Assembly (NCBI GenBank): GCA_038874435.1
Contig: JAVZCK010000001.1
Location: forward strand, 62,001-126,000
Source: Thermoplasmata archaeon
Lineage (GTDB): Archaea > Thermoplasmatota > Thermoplasmata > Lutacidiplasmatales > SKW197
Reading direction: 5' to 3'
Length of the DNA stretch: 64,000 nt
The notes under the pieces are model-generated. The model searched no databases and was not told where the DNA came from. It was given only the letters and a program-made list of their open reading frames with translations. Positions within the stretch are counted from its first letter, which is position 1, and the number at the start of each line of letters is the position of its first letter. Made by a program: the position numbers and the translations under genes. This document shows, piece by piece, positions 43,540 to 52,151 of the stretch.

Positions 43540-46320
43540 ATGAAAATTCCACCCAACTGTGAGTTTGTAGGAAGAGAGAAATACATAGAATACCTCAAAC
43601 AGAAGTTTGCAGGTGTGGAAAAGAATAGAAGCAAAATGATAGTGGTAATTGGAGACACAGGTGTAGGCAAAACGCGGATTGTAGAGGAATTCTTAAAGAA
43701 GGAGGCTAGAGATGCTTTTATCTTGAGAACTGCATGTGTTGCTGGGCTTGCTCTTCCATATTCTTCGTTGAGAAAAGCACTGGAGGGGCAGGGACTTGAG
43801 GACTTGCTCAAAATCGTGCAGAACCCAAGAATTGAGGCAATATTTGCTGTAACAAAATCTGGGCTTATGGTTTCAAAATTAGAACGAGAAGAAACAATTG
43901 ATTCAGATATTTTGGTAGGGATGCTTAACGCAGTTAGTGCGTTTGTGAGAGAATCTCTTTCCTACATCCGCAAATCTGCAGAAATCCGAGAGGATGTGCA
44001 GAGCATGCGTTACGGCGCCTTCAACCTTCTCAGTGTCCCAGGAGAACACCTGAATTTAGTTGCCGTGCTCACGGGCAAGGAAAACGAAAACTTGATCTTC
44101 GAGATGGACGAAATTCTTAAAAAAATTGAGGGAGAAAATAGGAGCTTGCTCATGAACTGGGATGGCAACATGACCAAAGCTGCGGGACTCACTAAGTATT
44201 TTTCAGTGCTCTTGACAGATGGAAGGTACTCAGGAGCTCCGATTGAAACTAACTTTCAAAGGTTGAACCTCTACGAAAATGTTCTTTATGGAATTAAGAG
44301 AAAGGCAGGCGGAAAAAAAGTGCTAATTTTTGTCGATGACTTGCAGTGGGTAGATGTTGAAACTCTGGAGTTTCTTAAATTTCTGTTGAGGAGTGCTGGA
44401 GAGCTGCCTATTTTCGTGCTTAGTACCTATAATGAGAATGCAAGTAATGTACAAGTTGAGAAGAGAATGCTTGAGCCGCTGGCAAAGGAGGAAAATCTGG
44501 AATATTTGAAAATAGAAGGTTTGAATCAAAATGAATTTTCTACATTCTTGGCCAAGGTGCTAGGATATGAACTAGACGATGAAGTTGTTTCTCAACTATT
44601 TACACAGACACGTGGTAACCCATTGTTTACGATAGAATTGCTTAAGGAAGTGAAAGATGAGAAGAAAATCGAGGCTGAAATCGCACGTTGGAAGTACGAA
44701 AAAAATCTCCCAAAGAGAATTTATGAAATTCTCGAGGAAAGGGTGCAGCGACTACCCCGAGAGGATATAGAGATACTCCAGTGTGGCGCGATAGAGGGCT
44801 ACGAGTTTTCTCCGGACACGGTATCAAGATTGTTGGAACTCTCAAAACTAAGCGTTCTTAGGAGGTTGAGTGCACTTGAGTCCAGCGGTTTCGTCAGTAA
44901 GGTGGATGAAAATCATTATAGGTTTGCTCATCCGATGTTGAGGGACACTCTCTATTCAATCCTTGATGAAGGGCTTAAGAAAGCGTATCATGAGTGCTTG
45001 GCTGAAATTTATGAAGCAGAGTATCTCGCAGGGAAACATGAGGCAATTCTGCGAATGGTTGAGCACTATCTATCTGCAGGCATAGCTTCAAAAGTGGAGG
45101 AATTTGCAGCAGTTGCTGGTAGGTATGCACTTGCAAATTTCGCGAATGAGAAGGCAGTGGAAGTTCTCAAGCGAGGGCTGGAAATAGCTAGTAGACCCGA
45201 AAAGAGAATGGAAATTCTCAGATTACTAATTGAAGCTCTTGAGAGCGATGCAAGATTCGGGGAAGAGATTGCGTTCATTGATAAGATGCTCGAGACCATC
45301 AAGGACAGTGAGAATAGCCGGGAAATTGCTTTTGCATGGAAAAAGAGGGCAGAAGCCCACATTGCAATTGGCGAATACACGACAGCACTGAAAGATGTTG
45401 AGCATGCTCTTTCTCTTAAGCCTGAGAAAGCACTCACTGGGAGATTGGTGTGTATCCAAGGGTTGGTGCATGAGCGAATGGCAGAACATGCTGAGGCAAT
45501 AAAGTATTATGAAGAGGCTGTTAGAATTCTGGAAAATACAGATAGTTATGGAGATATTGCCTATGTCCACATGCGTCTCGGCACAGCAAATCATTCTCTT
45601 GGGCGAATTGTAGAAGGTGAAAACAATTTGAAGAAAGCACTTGAAATTTATACAAAGATTGAGGATTTGCGGGGCATTTCTGCAACCTCAAACAATTTGG
45701 GGGAATTTTACAGAAGTCTGGGGGAGCGGGAACAGGCAAGAGAACATTACCTAAAAGCCCTTGAAATAGACAGGAGAATCGGAGACAGAAGAGGCCTTTC
45801 AGTGGTGTACAGCAGCCTTGGAGATATTGCACTGGATTACGAGGAGTATCCTGAGGCAATCAGGAATTACAATGAAAGTTTGAAGCTCTGTAGAAGGATA
45901 GACAACAAGTATGGAATTGCCTGGAATATCTGTGGAATTGCTGAAGCACTTGTGAAGACAGGGCAGTTTCAGGGTGTGATGGGAAACCTCACAACAGCAT
46001 TTGAGATTGCAAATAGGATCAATGCAAGGGATGTGGTTGGCTGGGCATATCGAGTGCATGCAGAGTACGAGGAGGCCACAGGCAATCTGGATGAGGCAAA
46101 ACTGCTTTATGCAAAAAGCGTGAGAATTTTTGAAGTTGCAGGGATGGAGATAGAGAAGGGCAAAACCCTTTGTGAATATGGAAGGATGCTGGTTGAAAGT
46201 GGCACGGAATCTGAAAGAGGAATTGAGCTTTTGATGAGTGCGAGAAGAATTTTCAAGGAAAAAAATGCAAAGAACTATCTTGCTAAGTGCAAGCGGGTGC
46301 TTGATAAAGTTGGGATTTGA
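43540..46320 (+). CDS. AAA ATPase with inserted roadblock-like domain and TPR array
   Basis: 926 aa, third paralogue. AAA start FVGREKYIEYL, Walker A GDTGVGKT (38-45), Walker B VLIFVDDLQWVD (261-272). The two paralogues have about 95 residues between these motifs; this one has about 220. The extra stretch (about 97-219) reads IEAIFAVTKSGLMVSKLERE, DSDILVGMLNAVSAFVRESL, GAFNLLSVPGEHLNLVAVLTG and ends LMNWDGN, the pattern of the roadblock/LC7-like sensor domain of archaeal regulators. The TPR array (about 560-920) is regular (EGENNLKKALEIYTKI, AREHYLKALEIDRRIGDRRG). The start is the ATG after an in-frame GTG. Confidence 0.85.
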   Translation: MKIPPNCEFVGREKYIEYLKQKFAGVEKNRSKMIVVIGDTGVGKTRIVEEFLKKEARDAFILRTACVAGLALPYSSLRKALEGQGLEDLLKIVQNPRIEAIFAVTKSGLMVSKLEREETIDSDILVGMLNAVSAFVRESLSYIRKSAEIREDVQSMRYGAFNLLSVPGEHLNLVAVLTGKENENLIFEMDEILKKIEGENRSLLMNWDGNMTKAAGLTKYFSVLLTDGRYSGAPIETNFQRLNLYENVLYGIKRKAGGKKVLIFVDDLQWVDVETLEFLKFLLRSAGELPIFVLSTYNENASNVQVEKRMLEPLAKEENLEYLKIEGLNQNEFSTFLAKVLGYELDDEVVSQLFTQTRGNPLFTIELLKEVKDEKKIEAEIARWKYEKNLPKRIYEILEERVQRLPREDIEILQCGAIEGYEFSPDTVSRLLELSKLSVLRRLSALESSGFVSKVDENHYRFAHPMLRDTLYSILDEGLKKAYHECLAEIYEAEYLAGKHEAILRMVEHYLSAGIASKVEEFAAVAGRYALANFANEKAVEVLKRGLEIASRPEKRMEILRLLIEALESDARFGEEIAFIDKMLETIKDSENSREIAFAWKKRAEAHIAIGEYTTALKDVEHALSLKPEKALTGRLVCIQGLVHERMAEHAEAIKYYEEAVRILENTDSYGDIAYVHMRLGTANHSLGRIVEGENNLKKALEIYTKIEDLRGISATSNNLGEFYRSLGEREQAREHYLKALEIDRRIGDRRGLSVVYSSLGDIALDYEEYPEAIRNYNESLKLCRRIDNKYGIAWNICGIAEALVKTGQFQGVMGNLTTAFEIANRINARDVVGWAYRVHAEYEEATGNLDEAKLLYAKSVRIFEVAGMEIEKGKTLCEYGRMLVESGTESERGIELLMSARRIFKEKNAKNYLAKCKRVLDKVGI

Positions 46321-46354
46321 AAATCTTTATCTTTGTTTGAGGGTTGTGTGTGAT

Positions 46355-46897
46355 GTGCAAGGCAGATTGACGCTCGGGCTTTACAATTCGTATGGAACTA
46401 AATTTCATGAGGTGCATAGAAGAGCAGTAACAAGAGCATTGGCACTCTGCACGGGCTTTGATTGTAACCTTGCGCTCTTCGGTTTTCCATTGCCCCCAGA
46501 GGCAGAAACTCCGAAGGAAATTTCCGAGTTTCTGGCAGATAAAACTACAATTTCAACGAAGGATGCTTTGATGAAGCTATCTAGTGAGGGCAGGTTCCAT
46601 CTTTTCCCTTTTCCCGATAGGGGCTTTCCCCCGCAGCTTGGCATGGTTGTGGTGACTACCCAGCACCCTGAGGAAAAAAAAGCAGTGAGTGCAGCGTTCA
46701 TTGCCAATGCGTTGCTCAATGGAAAATCTGTTTGCCTCGTTTTCGGGCTTGGACACCGAGGTTTAGGGAAGGTTGAGGAGATTGCGGAGTATCATTTCGA
46801 AGTAACTGGCAGGAATGTGGGGCTTGAGACCTGCACTGCACTCGGTGCTGTCGTGGGTGTTGTGAGTGCGACGCTCAAGTGCATGCGGAGGGAGTGA
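46355..46897 (+). CDS. DUF531 family protein
   Basis: About 180 aa, start uncertain. Motifs I recognise as DUF531: LTLGLYNSYGTKFHEVHRRA, ALCTGFDCNLALFGFP, DKTTISTKDALMKL, PDRGFPPQLGMVVVTTQHP, LVFGLGHRGLGK and LETCTALGAVVGVV. The family is archaeal and uncharacterised. No ATG is in frame before the conserved start; the GTG at 46355 is about 28 nt below a TTTATC TATA-like string, and a TTG three codons later is the alternative. It ends 2 nt before the JAMM protease gene, so the two are an operon. Confidence 0.8.
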   Translation: MQGRLTLGLYNSYGTKFHEVHRRAVTRALALCTGFDCNLALFGFPLPPEAETPKEISEFLADKTTISTKDALMKLSSEGRFHLFPFPDRGFPPQLGMVVVTTQHPEEKKAVSAAFIANALLNGKSVCLVFGLGHRGLGKVEEIAEYHFEVTGRNVGLETCTALGAVVGVVSATLKCMRRE

Positions 46898-46899
46898 AA

Positions 46900-47322
46900 A
46901 TGCCAATTTTTGCACCACCAAGGAAAAGGCAGAGAGAGTTCAGAGGAATTGCAATGGAGTTGCTGGAAGCAATTTTTGAAAACGCAAGAAATGCCCATCC
47001 GAACGAGTTTGCTGCGTTGCTTCGCCTCGGAAGGACTGGTGTGATAAACCAGTATGTGGTTCTGCCAGGAACAATTTCAAGCAACGAATCTGCAGTTTTC
47101 ATGCTTCATATGAAGCCAGCGGATTTTTCAATTGTTGGCACAATTCACTCGCATCCAAGCCCTTATCCAATCCCCTCTGCTGCAGACCTTTCTCTGTTTG
47201 AGCGTTTCGGCTGGTTCCACATCATTGTGGCTTATCCCTACAACATGCGAAGCTGGAAGGCCTACAATGGGCATGGAGAGGAAATAAAGGTAGAGGTTGT
47301 GGAGAGGAAAAGGAGGGAATGA
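46900..47322 (+). CDS. JAMM/MPN+ metalloprotease
   Basis: 140 aa. The JAMM zinc site is complete: an upstream glutamate in NEFAALL, then HSHPSPYPIPSAADLSLF (HxH, Ser, Asp spaced as in the MPN+ motif). Archaeal JAMM proteins of this size remove ubiquitin-like SAMPs from conjugates or act on small-molecule amides. GGAGGGAGTG lies just upstream of the ATG. It is the second gene after DUF531. Confidence 0.9.
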   Translation: MPIFAPPRKRQREFRGIAMELLEAIFENARNAHPNEFAALLRLGRTGVINQYVVLPGTISSNESAVFMLHMKPADFSIVGTIHSHPSPYPIPSAADLSLFERFGWFHIIVAYPYNMRSWKAYNGHGEEIKVEVVERKRRE

Positions 47323-47335
47323 ATTTGGACCCTGG

Positions 47336-48355
47336 CTATGGTCTTCGTTTCCTTCCGTGTGGTACTATTTCTTGAATCGCTTCTTCCATTGATGGGGGAT
47401 TTATTATCTGTTTTGGGTCTATCGGCATCTCTATAATGTTGTAAATTGTATTGTAAAATGCCTCTCTACCCTTTTGCGTGACCACGATCATGTTGTAATC
47501 CTGAAGAATATTCAGCCTATGGTAGAGAGTACTGCGAGAAATTCCAAGTGTTTCTTCTGCATATTTTGAAAGAAGCATTAATGGTATTCCACCAGATGAT
47601 GCCCGTTCATGCAAGCAACTCAAAACACCCCTAGCAACCTTATCCATTTCCTGTAAATAGCCCCTGTCAATCGTCCAGATTGCCTTGAACATCAATTCTT
47701 TTCCAATCTTCTCATTTTTATCCACTAATCTGTAAGCTTCACGGCAGTATTTGAAAAATTCACGAAGATTCGTGAAAGCACGGCGTGCAGCCACATAGAC
47801 TCCATCATGCTCAAAATTATCGCAGTAACCTGTATTTTTCAATCGCTGACGCAGAAAATTCTCCATTTCGTTTGGGCTTACAGCAAGGTCTATGTATGTT
47901 CCTGTGCTGACCTCCTTGCGAAGTTTTAATACATTTTCGCCCCTGTGTGCTCTATCAGTGAGACAAATACAGGTGTACTCATTCTTCGTCAACAAACTAT
48001 CTATGGCTTCGTATACTCTTGCTGCTTCACTGTCGTCCAGAAAGGCAATGTCATCCACAAGAAGATGCTCAATTTTTGCAGTAGTATCAGGAACAGGCAG
48101 TAGTCTGGTATTTTCTCTGCTAATCTTATCCAGAATTTTTCGTCCAGTTGTGTATTCGGCTTTCTCTTCCAGCCATGCTTTGATGATATTCAAGAAACTA
48201 GTTTTGCCAACGCCCTTCTCCCCCAGAATAACAATACATTCACCTTCACTGCCGATTCTCTCTTTCACATACTCTAACGAACCCTCTCTGTCTATGAATA
48301 AATGGTCTTTGTTTGCGGCATCTATCGGACCTAGGTAAAACGGATTTGGACACAT
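47336..48355 (-). CDS. AAA ATPase with C-terminal HTH (Cdc6-like)
   Basis: 339 aa. Walker A GEKGVGKT (about residues 38-45) and Walker B HLLVDDIAFLDD, with a sensor-like ICLTDRAH strand, form an Orc1/Cdc6-type AAA domain. A helical region follows, and a winged helix at about 250-310 (SKYAEETLGISRSTLYHRLNILQDYNMI). This looks like a transcription regulator or an Orc-like protein rather than the main initiator, which is at the right edge. The start at MCPNPFYLG is 28 nt from a strong TATA (48379-48386), and three TGTCC motifs flank the promoter. The open frame extends 67 codons upstream across this promoter and is rejected. Confidence 0.78.
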   Translation of the reverse strand: MCPNPFYLGPIDAANKDHLFIDREGSLEYVKERIGSEGECIVILGEKGVGKTSFLNIIKAWLEEKAEYTTGRKILDKISRENTRLLPVPDTTAKIEHLLVDDIAFLDDSEAARVYEAIDSLLTKNEYTCICLTDRAHRGENVLKLRKEVSTGTYIDLAVSPNEMENFLRQRLKNTGYCDNFEHDGVYVAARRAFTNLREFFKYCREAYRLVDKNEKIGKELMFKAIWTIDRGYLQEMDKVARGVLSCLHERASSGGIPLMLLSKYAEETLGISRSTLYHRLNILQDYNMIVVTQKGREAFYNTIYNIIEMPIDPKQIINPPSMEEAIQEIVPHGRKRRP

Positions 48356-48436
48356 ATTATATATTATACTAATCATACTATATATATTTTTTCTTATCAG
48401 TTTTATGTGTCCGAACATGTCTGATATGTCCAAATG
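48344..48436. promoter_or_regulatory. promoter with three TGTCC-type motifs, possible autoregulation
   Basis: ATTTGGACACAT (48344-48355) overlaps the start codon of the AAA-HTH gene. Its near-perfect inverted copies are ATGTGTCC (48405-48412) and ATATGTCCAAAT (48425-48436). The TATA box (48379-48386) lies between them. The gene encodes an HTH, so it may bind here (inference). Confidence 0.45.
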
Positions 48437-48494
48437 GTGAACCATGTGATTCCAGATGATTGGGACTCTCCATGTGGAGAATGGTAGAGGAGGG

Positions 48495-49163
48495 CTAAGA
48501 GATACCTTCCTCTCTTCCCAAAATCTGCATCCAGATTTTATTTGATTCAAGTGCAAACCAGTAGGCGAAGAGTTCTTTTTCCAATTCTACAAAGTTTGGA
48601 AATTTTTTCCTCAGCATACGAACAAAATTGCTATTGTGCCTTTTTTCTTTCAGGTGCAGGAGTTCGTGGTAAACCAGGTATTCCATTAGCTCTTGAGGGA
48701 GTGCAAGCATCTTGAGGTTGAAACTTAGGTTCTTTTTTGTAGAGCAACTTGCCCATTTTGTTTTCTGGCATTTTATGAAGATTTTGTTAGGTTGCACGCC
48801 TAACTCTTTTGAAAAAGAGGCTACAATGGGTTTGAGGTTTTTCCTCAGTAATCTCCTGAATTTTTTCCTTGTCTTTTTGACATCGTCCAGTTTTTGAGGC
48901 GATGCTTTGCCCATTACAATGCATTTCTTTAAAAGTTCCGGGTGTTGTCTTAAAGCGTTCTCTATTTTGGCGTGCTTTTTTATCAGCCAGTCCCTTCTCG
49001 AATCAAGGATTTTTCTTGGATCTTTGATGGTTCTAGGGAGAATGAGATGTAGTATTGGTGTGGAAAATTCCAAGCGAGGATATTTTACATTCTTCCATTC
49101 AACAGTGTATTTTATACCGAAATAGCTAGAAATTCTCTTTGAGCATCTGGAGGATTTGGTCAT
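48495..49163 (-). CDS. YgjP-like (DUF45/M48-type) metallopeptidase of the R-M locus
   Basis: 222 aa. The zinc motif HELLH sits in YLVYHELLHLKEKRHNSNF, preceded by the family's KWASCSTKKNLSFNLKML block. YgjP-type proteins are frequent neighbours of type I restriction genes. It starts 38 nt inside the 3' end of hsdR, so it is the last member of that operon. The N-terminal 40 residues are strand-rich (YTVEWKNVKYPRLEFS), as in other members. The role in the system is not established. Confidence 0.85.
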   Translation of the reverse strand: MTKSSRCSKRISSYFGIKYTVEWKNVKYPRLEFSTPILHLILPRTIKDPRKILDSRRDWLIKKHAKIENALRQHPELLKKCIVMGKASPQKLDDVKKTRKKFRRLLRKNLKPIVASFSKELGVQPNKIFIKCQKTKWASCSTKKNLSFNLKMLALPQELMEYLVYHELLHLKEKRHNSNFVRMLRKKFPNFVELEKELFAYWFALESNKIWMQILGREEGIS

Positions 49164-52149
49164 ATACCCTGTCCCTCTTTTCTTTCTCTATCTTTTTTTC
49201 TATCAGAAAAGTCCTTATCTCTCTTCCCACGCTTTTTACAGCGCTGGGTTTGTTTACCCAGGCATAAAACATGTGCGGCTTGATTTTCCGCTCAAGTTCT
49301 CTCAGTTCTTCGTCCTGGAACTCTATTTTATTCCTCACAAGGACTTGGCCGATGGAATAAGCCATTTCAGAAAGTCCACGCTCCTCAATCAGAATTGGTA
49401 TGTTTTCAAGCTCCTCAAGGTTCTCCTTAATTTCCTTACATGTTTGCTCTGCTGAGATTTTTTTCTTTTTCCAGTCATCAATTATTCTTTCCACTTTTTC
49501 CACAATCTGCTGATAAACTGGCTTAGGAATCTTATGGTTGCTCCTTATGATGTTCCTTACTTTTGCGTATGCATCAAACACACCTACGATGCTGGGTTTT
49601 ACTTCATCAATGAATTTTGTGTCAATTTGAACTTTTTCCTCTGTAGTCCTTAGACCGTAAAACTCTGTGCCTTCCTTTACAGCATTCATGGTATGTTTAT
49701 AAAGTTTCTCAACAAGTACATCCTCAACATCTGGATTTATCATCTTGTAGTATTCGTAGAGAAGGCAGAGCCATTGATAGTAAGTATGGAAATCTGTTTT
49801 TATCTCGTTTGGTCCAAGCAGTTCGTAAAGCTTTCTAATCTTTCGGAAACTGTTCACAAACTCTTTTTCCTTTCCCCCCTGGAGAATCTCCATCACCTTG
49901 GCTTTCATAAATTCTTCGTTCTGGTTAGTATTTTCACCCAGACGTTCTTTCATTTTTTTCATTTCCTCCTTAAATTCTGTTGCATACTCGGCTATCGGTC
50001 TTGCGACATTTGCTATGTCCTCTCTTTGGTACATTTCGAGAGCTTTCTCTAATCTTCCGAGAATTCCTACATAGTCAACCACTCGTCCAAAGTCCTTGCC
50101 CTTGTAGGGTCTATTAACTCTTGCAATGGTCTGGAGGAGTCGATGCCCTTTTAGAAATTTGATAAGGTAGAGTGTATGGAGAATAGGGGCATTAAAGCCA
50201 CGCAAGAGCATGTCAGTAACAATCAAAATTTTTGGCAAATTTTCTCTATTGAAATCCTCCCTTATTTTCTGGTTGATTTCATCAATTTCGTTAGTTCCGT
50301 ATCTCTTTTTGAGTTCTCTCTCGTATTCTTTGATGAGTTCGTCGTCATCTGGCGTATAGGTCATCACAATTTCACTGTACTCTTTTGGAAGATGTATGTC
50401 CAGTTCTCTTTTATAGAGGACACATGCTTTTCTGCTTGCGGTGACAACCAAGGCCTTAAATCTGTCATCCAGATTTTCACGAAAATCCTTGGCAATGTCC
50501 TTTGCGACCTCTTCAATCATTTTTTGATTCTCCAGCACTACATTGCAAACATTCAACTTTTTTGCAACCTCGCTCTCCAGTTGTTTTATTGTCTCCTCAG
50601 AGAGTTCTTCTACATCTGCTACTGCAAGAAAGCTTTCTACAGCATCATCAAGTTTTTCCTTGTAGAAGTTTACTACGCTCTCAACTTTGAGTTGCCAGGC
50701 AATGGGGAGAGTGAAACCATCTTCTATGGAAGCATCAATGAAGTATTTGTCAAGGTAATCTTCGCCTTCTGGGGAGAAAGCAGCGAAAGTGTCCTTTCCT
50801 TTGGTAGCGAGCGGTGTTCCGGTGAAACCCACAAAAAAAGCACTTTTGAACATGGCTCTCATTGTACCAGCCAGGATTCCATACTGGGTTCTGTCTGCCT
50901 CATCAACAAGCACAATTATGTTCTTTCTTTTAAGGATTGTTTCATTTACTGGTCTCTGTTCAAGCGGGGTTTTCACTTCCTGAAGTTCTCCGGGCCTGAA
51001 CTTGTGCACAAGCACAACAAAGATTCCTCTTTTTCCTCTACCTTCGTCCCAGAGAAGCGTCTCTTTTAATTCAGAAATGGAAGTAATTGTAGAGGGCTGG
51101 AAGCCAATTTTTACAGATTTAATTTCATCCGTGGTCTGGTCTTCCAGTTCTTTCCTGTCAAGAACGAAAAGAATTGTAGGATTTTCAAGGTCTGGGAGAC
51201 GCATGAGCTTGTTGGCTGCAAAAATCATAGTGAGGGTTTTACCAGAACCTTGCCAGTGCCAGATAAGACCAAATGCCTTGTCGTCCTCGCCCTTCACATA
51301 CTTCTTTGCCCGCTCAACAATTTTGTTGACTGCACGGTATTGCATGTATCTAACTAGAACTTTTTTTTCGCACCCTTTCTCCTCTCTGAAAAACGAGAAA
51401 TATTTTACGATGTCCAGAAGGATTTTTGGCTGGAGAAACTCGCAAAGCCCGTTCTCTGATTTCCAGACATGCACTTGGGTATTTTCATTCCATGGCTCTG
51501 CTGGGAAATATCTTGCTTTTTCTTCCCATTTTTCTATGATTGTGTTGATTTGAATGTATTTGAATAGTTCAGGCACTTTTTTTTCGTAGTCCTTTATCTG
51601 AAGGTAAGCGTTTTCCCAGGAAACTGTCGGGTTTGTGGGGTCCTTGCATTCTACGAGCACGAGTGGTATGCCGTTGACGAAAAGAACGAGGTCTGCTCGA
51701 ATCTTTCCATTGATGCTTGTGAATGTGACCTGGTTTGAGACAATAAACTCGTTTTTTTCGATGTTTATATAGTCAAAAAGTTGAATAGTAGCCAGACCTT
51801 TTTTTCCGAGATTTACTGGAAGTCCGTACTTTAGCAAGTCCATTATCTGTTTGTGCCCTTCAATTCCTGAACCTCTGGTTTTAAGTTCCCGAATAACCTC
51901 TTCCACAACCTCTTTTTTTTCATTCTGGGATATCCCTTCAAGCATTCTTTCATTTATGCGTAACAGTGCTGCTCTGAGATTGGAGAGTAAAAGGACATCT
52001 TCTGGACTTTCCCTGCCAAGTGTTTCAGCTGGAATGTATTTCCAGCCATGGTTCTGAAGTTGTTCCAATAGCGGCTTTTCTACAATCTCTTTTTCCCACA
52101 AAAAGTGAGGTGTAGTTCCTTCCTCTGCATTCATGTAATTCTTCTCCAT
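49126..52149 (-). CDS. hsdR: type I restriction endonuclease subunit R
   Basis: 1007 aa. An N-terminal nuclease domain has the PD-(D/E)xK-like RADLVLFVNGIPLVLVECK. The SF2 translocase follows: motif I WHWQGSGKTLTM, Ia FVLDRKELEDQ, II VDEADRTQYG, III FVGFTGTPL, V/VI TDMLLRGFNAPILHTLYL and LLQTIARVNRP. A C-terminal helical region binds the MTase core. All ATPase motifs are intact, so it looks active. It follows hsdS by 2 nt. Confidence 0.96.
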   Translation of the reverse strand: MEKNYMNAEEGTTPHFLWEKEIVEKPLLEQLQNHGWKYIPAETLGRESPEDVLLLSNLRAALLRINERMLEGISQNEKKEVVEEVIRELKTRGSGIEGHKQIMDLLKYGLPVNLGKKGLATIQLFDYINIEKNEFIVSNQVTFTSINGKIRADLVLFVNGIPLVLVECKDPTNPTVSWENAYLQIKDYEKKVPELFKYIQINTIIEKWEEKARYFPAEPWNENTQVHVWKSENGLCEFLQPKILLDIVKYFSFFREEKGCEKKVLVRYMQYRAVNKIVERAKKYVKGEDDKAFGLIWHWQGSGKTLTMIFAANKLMRLPDLENPTILFVLDRKELEDQTTDEIKSVKIGFQPSTITSISELKETLLWDEGRGKRGIFVVLVHKFRPGELQEVKTPLEQRPVNETILKRKNIIVLVDEADRTQYGILAGTMRAMFKSAFFVGFTGTPLATKGKDTFAAFSPEGEDYLDKYFIDASIEDGFTLPIAWQLKVESVVNFYKEKLDDAVESFLAVADVEELSEETIKQLESEVAKKLNVCNVVLENQKMIEEVAKDIAKDFRENLDDRFKALVVTASRKACVLYKRELDIHLPKEYSEIVMTYTPDDDELIKEYERELKKRYGTNEIDEINQKIREDFNRENLPKILIVTDMLLRGFNAPILHTLYLIKFLKGHRLLQTIARVNRPYKGKDFGRVVDYVGILGRLEKALEMYQREDIANVARPIAEYATEFKEEMKKMKERLGENTNQNEEFMKAKVMEILQGGKEKEFVNSFRKIRKLYELLGPNEIKTDFHTYYQWLCLLYEYYKMINPDVEDVLVEKLYKHTMNAVKEGTEFYGLRTTEEKVQIDTKFIDEVKPSIVGVFDAYAKVRNIIRSNHKIPKPVYQQIVEKVERIIDDWKKKKISAEQTCKEIKENLEELENIPILIEERGLSEMAYSIGQVLVRNKIEFQDEELRELERKIKPHMFYAWVNKPSAVKSVGREIRTFLIEKKIEKEKRDRVYDQILQMLKENF

Positions 52150-52151
52150 AC

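Noticed and set aside
50176-51069. 297-codon plus-strand frame across hsdR
   Set aside because: Antisense shadow of intact SF2 motifs; Phe-rich and patternless.
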